DNA of 64,000 nt, taken from the NCBI GenBank assembly GCA_001695595.3, contig MBPM02000004.1, forward strand, positions 1,240,001 to 1,304,000, given 5' to 3'. Numbering within the stretch: position 1 is the first letter of the stretch; every line of letters starts with the position of its first letter. Positions 56,121-64,000 of this stretch are shown piece by piece. The translations under genes and the position numbers were made by a program. Under the pieces are notes generated by a model. That model was not told the DNA's origin, searched no databases, and was given only the letters and a program-made list of their open reading frames with translations. The stretch is from Plasmopara viticola. Taxonomy: Eukaryota > Oomycota > Peronosporomycetes > Peronosporales > Peronosporaceae.

Positions 56121-59100
56121 ATGAAGGATTTATTAATGGTCGATGCCGTGGACGAGGCCCACGTCGTGGACGAGCTCGTCAAGCGCTATCGCCAGGGCTA
56201 CGTCTACATGTTCCTCGGCCCCGTGCTCATTGCCGTCAACCCCTACAAGATGCTCCGTCAACCTAATGGCGACTCGATCTACGCACGCAACATGGTCGAC
56301 GCGTTTCAAGGCAAAGAGCTGCACGTGTGTGAGCCGCATCCGTTTGCACTCGCCGAAACGGCGTATTCCAACCTCATGCGCTTTGGCGTGGACCAGAGTC
56401 TCCTCATTACGGGCGAATCGGGGAGTGGCAAGACGGAAACGTCCAAGCACGTCATGCGGTACCTCACGACCGTCAGCAAGCGCTTTCGGGCCAAGAGCGC
56501 CGTCATTGCCAACCGGCGAATGTCTGTCGCCCAGCGCAAAGTGGTCGATGACATGACGAGTCACGTGACGGACGTCATGTGGGGCAGCAATCCCGTGCTC
56601 GAGGCCTTTGGCAACGCACAGACGATCCGCAATAACAACAGCAGTCGCTTTGGCAAGTACATTGTGCTCCAAATGAACCGTGTGGGCCAAGTCATTGGTG
56701 GATACATTGACAATTACTTGCTCGAGCGCAGCCGTGTGATCCGCCAGGCAGAAGGTGAACGCAACTTTCACTCGTTCTACCAGCTTCTTGCGGGGGCATC
56801 TGCTGCCGATCGGGAAGCGTGGCAATTACCAACCAGTGCTGAGCAATGCGATGTGCTTGGCAACGAAGATGCGGGGATTGAAGGCGTCGACGATGCTGAA
56901 AACTATCGCAATGTGCGGCAAAACATGACTGCTGTCGGCATTACAGACGACGAGCAGCATGCTCTTTTTCAACAGCTCTCGGCTATTCTATGGCTTGGCA
57001 ACGTGCAGTTTAAAGAGACGACGGATGAGGCACATAACCCACGAGCTGCGATTGAAGATCCAGCTGCGCGAGAGGCTCTGGCCAAGACCGCTAGTCTCAT
57101 GGGGATTGACAAGGAGAAGCTCGAAGCGTTATTGACCTTTCGGGTTGTGAACATTTACCGCGAAGACCAAAAGGTGCTCTTTGATGCACGTCAAGCAAAG
57201 AAAGTATGCGACTCGATCATGCGATCACTGTACGAGAAGATATTTGACTGGATCGTCGGGCGCATCAATCAAAATGTCACGTGCAAGAAGCGGGACATTA
57301 GCAATAGCATTGGCATCTTGGACATTTATGGATTTGAAATCTTTGAAGTGAACGCATTCGAGCAGTTGTGTATCAACTATGTGAACGAGAAACTGCAACA
57401 ACTCTTTATTAGCCAAACGCTTGAGAGCGAGCAAGAAGGGTATCGTCGCGAAGGATTGAGCTGGCAGAACATTACGTTTTTCAACAACCAAGTCGTGTGC
57501 GATTTGATTGAAGACCCGAAGCAGCACGGGATCTTTCCGCTGTTGGATGAACAGTGTGCTATTGCACGTCTGTCGGATCTAGAGTTGATTGAACGCTACA
57601 ATTGCGAACATTCGAAAAATCCACACTACATTGCATCACGTGTGCGAGGCCCTACGTTTGGTATCGTGCATTACGCTGGTAAAGTCGAGTACGACGTCAC
57701 GCTCTTTTTCGATGCGAATGTCGACACGTTTTTCAACGACTTGCAGGATGGTATGGAACACTCGTCTAACCCATTTGTGCGTGACGTCTATCTCGATAAG
57801 CGGTCCAAGGAAGCGAAGCTGAAACGTCCGCCGTCGACCTCGCAACAATTTCGTACTCAAGTTGCAGATTTACTCAAGAAGTTGGACGGGTGCAACCCGC
57901 ACTATATTCGTTGTATCAAACCAAACGATCGCAAGCAACCGCTGGTTGTAAACAAGGAGCTCGTGACCGAACAAGTTCGGTACCTTGGCTTGGTGGAAAA
58001 CTTGAGCGTGCGTCGCCAGGGTTTTTGTTATAGCCAGCCGTATGCTCCATTCATCAAGCGCTACAGCTTTCTTTCCGAGTCGACGTGGCCAGCTCCAGTG
58101 TCCCACTCTTCTCGCAAGGCTGCGGTGGATCTGCTTACGACAGCTGGACTTGGTGTGCGCAACCCAGACAATAAAAATGAGCTGATTCCGTTTGAAGAGG
58201 ATTCCGAGACTCTTGGATGTTTCTCTCTTGGTCGCAACAAGATTTTTCTACGTCATCCGCAGGCTCTCTCAGCCTTGGAAATTTTGCGTGAAGAGCGTAT
58301 TCCAGTGATTGTCAACATCCTTGAGAATGCTTGGCGCCGCTACAAAAATCGCATCTCCTTAAGCGTCTTTCAAACGACTTGCGAGCAACTGTTTACTACG
58401 TACAATGCCGTGTGGAAAAACTGCCAGGATCGTCGTAAGCGCGTGTCTGGTGCCAACAACAAGGAGCACGTGGCGCAGCTGTATGCAAAGTGGAAAATTG
58501 TGTCCGACAAGCTTCTGTACCCCGATGACAGCCGCTTGGTGAAGAAGCTCAAGGCAGAGGAGGACCTCAACTCAATCGTTTTCATGCAGAGCTTTGTAAA
58601 AGCGCGTACGCAACGCCGCAAGTTTCTAAAACTCAAGCATGCTCAGGTTGTCTTTAGCAAGCACTATCGCGGTCTCCGGACGCGTAAGTTGCTCTCTGAA
58701 GACATGTGGAGATCGTGCAAGATAGCTCTTCTTGGAGTGCGCACCGAGTTTGAGCGATACTTGGGCAAGAAGAAGCGTCGACGTGACTCACTCGATCGTA
58801 CGTACCAGGGTGATTACATTGGTGTAAACAAATTATCGGCATACGCGTCGATTATCCAAGCCCACAAGGGGAATAGTGGGTCAAAAGCTGGCAGTGGACG
58901 TGGCCTGAAGGAGAAGCTGCTGTTCCTGGGCACGGTGGAAAAGGTGAACGAGCGCTGGGCGCATCAAACGCGTGTGCTCATGATCAGCGAAAACCGTGTC
59001 TTTAATCTGAAAGCCGACAAGATCCATCAGCCGAAAGAACGCCGCGTCTTTGAACTTGCACACCTCGCAGGTGTGGCTATGAGTACACAACCGGATAACT

Positions 59101-59360
59101 ATCTTATCTTCCGAGTCAAGGGCGAGATCGACATGATGGTGCAAGTGTCTCAAAAGACGGAGATTGTGCAAGCATTGCGTGCCCGGATGAAAAAGGGATA
59201 TGGACGCGAACTTGCTGTTCAATTCTCGGATGACTTGGAGTTCCTGGCTGCCAAGGGCAAGCAGCTAAAAGTCAAATTTGTCTTTGACCGCTCCATCAAA
59301 GATTCCGAGTGGAGCAAAGTCGACCGCCACACGATGCTCGTCAAGGTCGGGATTGTCTAG
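56121..59360 (+). CDS. Class-I-like unconventional myosin with TH1 tail
   Basis: An open frame of 1079 residues. The motor domain starts at once (DLLMVDAVDEAHVVDEL) and shows the P-loop GESGSGKTE (codons ~56412-56438), switch I NNSSRFGKY, switch II LDIYGFEIFE and the actin-binding HYIRCIKPN. The neck (~735-850) has one or two IQ-like arginine-rich helices, followed by a TH1 domain (YQGDYIGVNK, FLGTVEKVN, RVLMISENRVFNLK) that binds acidic phospholipids. It would link actin to membranes for endocytosis or tip growth. The motor lacks the usual few N-terminal residues, so a small upstream exon (possibly at ~55992) may be missing. A formin follows on the same strand. Confidence 0.9.
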   Translation: MKDLLMVDAVDEAHVVDELVKRYRQGYVYMFLGPVLIAVNPYKMLRQPNGDSIYARNMVDAFQGKELHVCEPHPFALAETAYSNLMRFGVDQSLLITGESGSGKTETSKHVMRYLTTVSKRFRAKSAVIANRRMSVAQRKVVDDMTSHVTDVMWGSNPVLEAFGNAQTIRNNNSSRFGKYIVLQMNRVGQVIGGYIDNYLLERSRVIRQAEGERNFHSFYQLLAGASAADREAWQLPTSAEQCDVLGNEDAGIEGVDDAENYRNVRQNMTAVGITDDEQHALFQQLSAILWLGNVQFKETTDEAHNPRAAIEDPAAREALAKTASLMGIDKEKLEALLTFRVVNIYREDQKVLFDARQAKKVCDSIMRSLYEKIFDWIVGRINQNVTCKKRDISNSIGILDIYGFEIFEVNAFEQLCINYVNEKLQQLFISQTLESEQEGYRREGLSWQNITFFNNQVVCDLIEDPKQHGIFPLLDEQCAIARLSDLELIERYNCEHSKNPHYIASRVRGPTFGIVHYAGKVEYDVTLFFDANVDTFFNDLQDGMEHSSNPFVRDVYLDKRSKEAKLKRPPSTSQQFRTQVADLLKKLDGCNPHYIRCIKPNDRKQPLVVNKELVTEQVRYLGLVENLSVRRQGFCYSQPYAPFIKRYSFLSESTWPAPVSHSSRKAAVDLLTTAGLGVRNPDNKNELIPFEEDSETLGCFSLGRNKIFLRHPQALSALEILREERIPVIVNILENAWRRYKNRISLSVFQTTCEQLFTTYNAVWKNCQDRRKRVSGANNKEHVAQLYAKWKIVSDKLLYPDDSRLVKKLKAEEDLNSIVFMQSFVKARTQRRKFLKLKHAQVVFSKHYRGLRTRKLLSEDMWRSCKIALLGVRTEFERYLGKKKRRRDSLDRTYQGDYIGVNKLSAYASIIQAHKGNSGSKAGSGRGLKEKLLFLGTVEKVNERWAHQTRVLMISENRVFNLKADKIHQPKERRVFELAHLAGVAMSTQPDNYLIFRVKGEIDMMVQVSQKTEIVQALRARMKKGYGRELAVQFSDDLEFLAAKGKQLKVKFVFDRSIKDSEWSKVDRHTMLVKVGIV

Positions 59361-60283
59361 CCTGAATCAAACGAGGCCAAAGTCAAGAAGAGTATACACG
59401 TTCATGTATAGAAAGCTGTTGTGTAATATTTTGTTACAACCGATGTCCCGTCGAACCCGCAGAATTGATTTTTTTTCTATAGCCTAAGAAAATACAGCAA
59501 GAATTAATACTAATATTGATATCATATATTTCGGTATTTATGCCTGAAATAGTGTGGCCCACTTTAATTACAATATCGAGTAATGCAGTGTTCAATCGCT
59601 TACAGTACTTAATTTTACAGTTCATCTTTACGGATTTCTATAATATTTCACAAAAAACAATCGGGTGGACAAAAAATCCACTGCAACACTACTACCCCAT
59701 CTTGTGACTGCAAGCCCCCAGTTACTCACGCAACTGCACTGCTCGTTTAGACATTAAAAGCAATTGCGGTGGCAAGCAGACGAGACGGGATAGTAAAATT
59801 TTCCCGCAACCTCAAGTTTAAATTGAAAATTGTACCTGTGAAAATGCGGTACATGCTGGCAATCGTCGACATGACATTTGCATAGCAGCTGGCCTGGACG
59901 CGCTTTGCCGTTTTTGCGGTACCAAAAATTGCCACGGCACCCTTTCGGCTCGTGTGGCAAAGGACAGACGCGCTCCTGGACCGCTTCTCATAGGCTACTT
60001 GCGCCAAATCCAACGTTCTCGTGCCACCCGACGTGGAACTGGCAGAGAAAAAGCAATGAACCACCGCGTTTTCAACGAGCAACCTTCTATCCGCTTGGTG
60101 GCCGCAATTATCGTACCAGTTGCCACTTGCGACGCGTGTCCTGGCTTTCTACGCAATGGGCACAAAGTTGTGCCATTTTTTGCGGCGAAGTTTCTTGGCG
60201 ACTACGAGGGTTTTGGGTATGCCATCCCGCCGCATTAGCGCAACGAGTTCGTTGTACCAACTCTTTCTTTTTTTATTTGCGGC
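59361..60283. other. Intergenic between myosin and formin
   Basis: About 920 bases: first half AT-rich, second half (59750-60280) GC-richer with many TTGCCA/TGGCAA and GGTACC words. Open frames on both strands (for example 59747-60082 on - and 59954-60238 on +) overlap and show no recognisable domain. It may hold formin promoter or 5' leader sequence. Confidence 0.35.
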
Positions 60284-62642
60284 ATGGCAACCGGTACCCT
60301 TGATCCTCGCCACGACGTCCACGTCGACGCTCTTGCCTTGGCCTGTCAAGTGTGCCCTCTCCAATCTCCAAGTGACTATTGGCTCATTGCGCACCTTGTG
60401 CTAAGCTTTGTCCTCGTTGCCTATGTGCGCTGGAGCCGCGTGGTCATCCATACCCACGCATGCAACAAGTACCAGTTGCCAACTTGCTGTCGACAACAAA
60501 AGGCAAAAATTGTGGGAACTGAAAAGGCAAATGACAAGGATTTGATGGATGCAAAAGAGGATACCGTGTTGCCACCGACGTTGACGTCCACGAATTTGCA
60601 CATGTACCATGTTCAGTTGCCACGACGTGCAAGTGGCAAAGACCTCAAAGGTTGCAATGAACTTTGCGCTTTGCAAAAAGGGAAAAAGCCAACAGCTATT
60701 GAAATTCCAGACGACATACATGTAGAACACATGCAAAAGGTTGCAACGTTCCAGCGGATGATCAAAGTGGGCGTTCCCAAACATCTTGTCGAAATGAAGG
60801 CAATGAAAGAAGGAGTGACTCCAGCTGAATTAACGACGGAAGCCACGAATTTGGACCCTAGTGTACCCGCAACTATTGTACCCGCAACTATTGTACCCGC
60901 AACTATTGTACCCTATTCCAGACGTTCGAGTATTAGTTCAACTGTCTCCACTGCTCCCTCTACACCTGATGCATTGGCAACTCCATCCTTTTTTTCGACC
61001 ACAGTGGCAAAAATGGCTCCAAAGACGGGCACTCGCAAAAAGGTACACTGGTGTACCACAATGTACCCCGACACCAAAAGTGTGGTACCTCACCGCCTTT
61101 CCCTCTGGCATCACATTCATGCCAAAGATCCACTCGATCGGAGGGATCTATCAAGTCAAAGTCGACAGTGGATGGAGAAACTATTTGTCAAGGCAAATCC
61201 GACGGCAAACGGCAATGCAAGCAGTGATAAGCTTGACAATCCGTCGGTCTCGAACCGAGATTGTACCACTTTGGACCATGTTTTCAAGTGCGTAGATCCC
61301 GTGGCAAAGTCTTTTCAACGCAAACACTTTGTCATGTTTTTAAATGTCAAAAAGTCACAAAACATTGCCATTGTGCTGGCCCGCGTAAACCGGACGTTTT
61401 CCGAGCTATTTCGTGAAATATTAGCACTAAATTGTAGTGTTTTATCCAGTACCGCTTTGAAAGCGTTGATTGACATGTGGCCAGATAGTGCCGAGCAAGA
61501 AGCAATTAATCACTTTTGTGGCAATGTCCACACGCTTGCAACGGTACGTCGTGCCAAAGATTGGCAACTCTACAGGTGGCGATTTTAATATTGTGTCTGA
61601 AATGAATTGCCAGGCGGAGCGTTTCTTGTATAGTGTACGCAAGATCCCACGAGCGCAGCAAAAGTTGCGCTGTCTTCAATTCAAAATTGATTTTCAGCCA
61701 CGAGTCGAGCAACTTTGGTACAGTTGTGGCCTAAATGGATTGATTGCAGTTGCATCGTGTTCCTGACGTGGTGTTGGATGCTTTTAGTACCGATGTCAAC
61801 GTGCTGTGCCATGGACTGGAACAAGTGTGTACCAGTGCTTGTTTTGCAGGCGTCATGGAATACATTTTCCATGTCGGCAATCTATTGAATTTTGGGCCAG
61901 GCGTCGAGTATATGGACTGGATCAAGAGCTTCTCAGTGCGTTCATTAGGGCAACTCTCAATCACAAAAGCATACGATGGCCACAAGACCTTGCTGCAGTA
62001 TGTGGTACAGTCCATTGAGGTAAATTGTAATTTTTTTTAATTATTGTCTTTGTCTTATTGTCTAATTATTGGATCGGGTTTGCCACGCTAGCGCGATGAG
62101 CCGCGTCTTGCCTTGTTTAGTGAAGAGCTTTCGTTGATTCCCAAGTGTACCAAGCTGTCATTTCCGAGCCTTTTAGCGGAATACCACTCTTTACAAGCTG
62201 GGCTTCAATTACTGCTGCATGAAACTCAAACAGCAGCAGGAGACACGACAGAAGACGTTGAATTGGGCTCTGCATTAGAAAAAGCACGCGAAACGATGCG
62301 CGGGTTTGGGAGCGAGGTCGCGCGCGAGCTCAAGACCGTGCAAGCGCGTGTCAAGGCTTTGGAGAGAGAGGTAAAGCGCGTTGACTTGTGGATAAAAAGT
62401 AGTCTTTTACCATTAATGTTGTGCTCTGTGGGGCTTTTAACCATTAGAAAAGCCACTTTTTCGCGTATTTTGAAGAAGACAAGTCGGTGCCGATTGAGGA
62501 CTTGGTGGGGAGTATTGCGACTTTTACGATGGAATACTCGCGTGAACGTCAGCGACTCGTTGCTCAGACGCAAAGGCAACAAGGCGCTCGCGGGTGGGGT
62601 ACATCACGCGACGAGCTTCCTCGAATGCGTCACAGTATGTGA
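60284..62642 (+). CDS. FH2 formin with N-terminal membrane segment and no FH1
   Basis: Five exons with introns at 61544-61613, 61718-61787, 62020-62091 and 62371-62447 give exactly 690 codons to the TGA at 62640-62642. Residues ~33-49 (WLIAHLVLSFVLVAYVR) form one hydrophobic helix without a cleavable signal. A polar linker follows, with a triple PATIV repeat. The FH2 domain runs from about 249 (RKKVHW) through FLNVKKSQNIAIVLAR, AERFLYSVRKIP, GVMEYIFHVGNLLNFG, GHKTLLQYVV and the C-terminal helix. FH2 dimers nucleate and track actin barbed ends. No polyproline FH1 profilin-binding region is visible, which is unusual. The membrane helix recalls plant class I formins, by analogy only. Confidence 0.82.
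60863..60913 (+). repeat. Three tandem 15-bp units in the formin linker
   Basis: GTACCCGCAACTATT occurs three times in a row (60863, 60878, 60893) with a partial fourth. It is in frame, encoding repeated VPATI. Length polymorphism between isolates would be expected. Confidence 0.9.
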
Positions 62643-63080
62643 TTATGGCTACGTTTATAAAGCGGATTAGTGTATATAGTGAAACTAATACTTGATTGAT
62701 CATACACGGTGAATTTAAAGTGGTCTCTTTAAGATAGTGGTACCGTCGACTCTTGTGTGATTGGCTTTACGGGACATCCAATTGTGCCATATTTTATACC
62801 GGTACAAGTTTGGCACCAACCTACCTAGCACGTTCACGGTACCCAAATGTTGTACCTTGAATTTCAAAAGGAAGGTCGTAATGAAAAGTATCATTGAAAT
62901 ATTACCGCATACGTGGGTGATTGGTGCGTGCTATTCGACGTAAGAAACCCACTTCGATGCCGTGTCCGTTTCAGAGAAGTAGCTTCCTGTCGTTACGGAA
63001 TCCGTTTCTCGGTCGGGTCCTCCACGATTAAGAGTCTCCAAAGTCAAACCCTCTCTTTAAAAACAACCCCTTCAACTCCA
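62643..63080. other. Intergenic between formin and hydrolase
   Basis: About 440 bases with no gene. Pyrimidine-rich sequence just before 63081 probably belongs to the promoter/leader of the next gene. Confidence 0.4.
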
Positions 63081-64000
63081 ATGATCAAGTCAGCGACTCG
63101 GTGCGCCCGACGTGTGGTACCCTTCGCCACCCACTGTACCACTTTGGTGCGAGCAGCGTACCACCCTTTCAGACCCCAATCGTGTTCGATCCGCGGCGCA
63201 TCTTCGTTGCCTCTATCCCCCTCTCCACTCCCAGCCGCCTCGTGCGTGGATGTGGACGGCAAGTGCTTGATCGAATACATTGACGTCAAGCCAGTGAACG
63301 TCAGTGCGGCGACGCCTACGCTGGTCCTGATCCATGGCACGCCTGGCACGTACCGCGACTTTCGCCACCTCGTACCGTTGCTCCAAGATCGTGGCGTGCG
63401 CGTCGTTGGCGTCAATGTCCCCGGATCGGCGGGCTCGACGATCTTGGACACGCCAAACTATTACGAGCACATGAGCATGCTGCCGTCCACGCAACTCACG
63501 TTAAAAGCCATGCAATCCGTGCTCAAAGACGCCGACAATGTCTTTTTGCTCGGCCATTCGTTTGGGAGCCACACGGCCGTGCATTTCACGGCATTGAACC
63601 AGGACGAGGCCAAGATCAAGATCAAAGGCCTCGTCTTTGTAGCGGGTGCCGGCCATTGCCCGCACCGGGCCGTCAATCCGCGGCTCAATGCGCTCGTCTT
63701 GCAATCGCTTCGATCCAACGTACCCCTGCTGGAACCCCTCACAAAGTGGTTTGTCCGTCATTTATTTCTTAAACGGTACCACTTTCCCGATTGTAAGTTT
63801 CCCGATTACTTTACGGCGGGCCTCGTGCGGTGTACCACTGCAAATTACCAATTGTTTGCCACGCATTTGCAACAGAGCCACGCGCTGCCGAGTTTTTTTG
63901 CGTGGGCGCAAAACGACGTGTTCCTCGAAGAAGCCATTGTCCTCCACGCAAGTGCGGCGTGCCATCCAGGCCCGCGACTAGCGTTTGAAAAAGGGGGACA
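63081..64000 (+). CDS. Alpha/beta-hydrolase, 3' end beyond the window
   Basis: The frame is open without a stop from the ATG at 63081 to the window end (306 complete codons). The N-terminal ~55 residues are rich in R, S and A with almost no acids, suggesting a mitochondrial or other organelle presequence. The fold then shows the oxyanion strand LVLIHGTPGTYRDF, the strand RGVRVVGVNVPG, and the nucleophile elbow LLGHSFGSH (Ser codon near 63554). NDVFLEEA precedes the expected catalytic-His region FEKGG, where the window stops. The substrate is unknown: many families share this pattern (epoxide hydrolases, esterases, dehalogenases). The C-terminal few dozen residues are presumably missing. Confidence 0.8.
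   Translation, partial: MIKSATRCARRVVPFATHCTTLVRAAYHPFRPQSCSIRGASSLPLSPSPLPAASCVDVDGKCLIEYIDVKPVNVSAATPTLVLIHGTPGTYRDFRHLVPLLQDRGVRVVGVNVPGSAGSTILDTPNYYEHMSMLPSTQLTLKAMQSVLKDADNVFLLGHSFGSHTAVHFTALNQDEAKIKIKGLVFVAGAGHCPHRAVNPRLNALVLQSLRSNVPLLEPLTKWFVRHLFLKRYHFPDCKFPDYFTAGLVRCTTANYQLFATHLQQSHALPSFFAWAQNDVFLEEAIVLHASAACHPGPRLAFEKGG

Noticed and set aside
59747..60303. Overlapping open frames before the formin as a separate gene
   Set aside because: Frames on both strands overlap, lack domains and are better explained as promoter or leader sequence of raised GC content.
61718..61749. Frame mismatch between formin exons 2 and 3 with a 32-nt intron
   Set aside because: Using the acceptor at 61786-61787 gives a 70-nt intron, a correct phase and a 690-codon gene.
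1..64000. CRISPR array, bacterial operons or rRNA genes
   Set aside because: No regularly spaced identical repeats with unique spacers, no ribosome-binding-site-led operons and no rRNA-like sequence were seen; gene structure is eukaryotic.

Overview
The window looks like nuclear DNA of an oomycete, most likely Peronosporaceae (Phytophthora or a downy mildew). The evidence is compact genes with few short introns (about 44-77 nt, GT...AG), a TH1-tailed myosin beside a formin, an initiator-like promoter motif, secreted LWY-repeat effectors, and gene-poor stretches full of decayed LTR elements. The genus cannot be fixed from sequence alone.

Layout. 1-6.5 kb is a decayed DNA-virus-like block: a capsid-protein remnant and a packaging-ATPase remnant on +, and fibre-like, minor-capsid-like and DUF5754-like remnants on -, all broken by stops and frameshifts. 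The best match is a Polinton-like or virophage-type element integrated in the oomycete genome. 8.8-14.7 kb holds a CTP-dependent lipid-kinase-like membrane protein (+), a ZNF830-like protein (-) and a HECT ubiquitin ligase (-). A decayed inverted copy of the lipid-kinase gene lies directly 5' of the HECT gene. 16.8-27.7 kb is an effector neighbourhood: one intact LWY effector, an inverted duplicate carrying its own flanks but frameshifted, a third decayed fragment, and an old Ty1/copia remnant. 27.7-32.2 kb is a full-length but coding-defective Ty1/copia element with a perfect 5-bp target duplication.

32.3-43.9 kb is a gene-dense housekeeping block: armadillo-repeat protein, HSP90 with a heat-shock-element candidate, atypical two-domain E2F, F1-ATPase assembly factor ATP11/ATPAF1, and importin-7/8-like karyopherin. 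43.9-51.7 kb is gene-poor, with a degenerate tandem array of ~110-bp monomers that shows a higher-order ~420-450-bp period, and a Ty3/gypsy reverse-transcriptase fragment. 51.8-64 kb is gene-dense again: mitochondrial pyruvate carboxylase, class-I-like myosin, FH2 formin, and an alpha/beta hydrolase cut by the window end.

Several multi-exon models (HECT ligase, armadillo protein, importin, formin) were checked by summing exon lengths. All close in frame except the HECT gene, which needs either a one-base correction or an extra 55-nt intron. Functional roles are inferred from family motifs; no database search was run.
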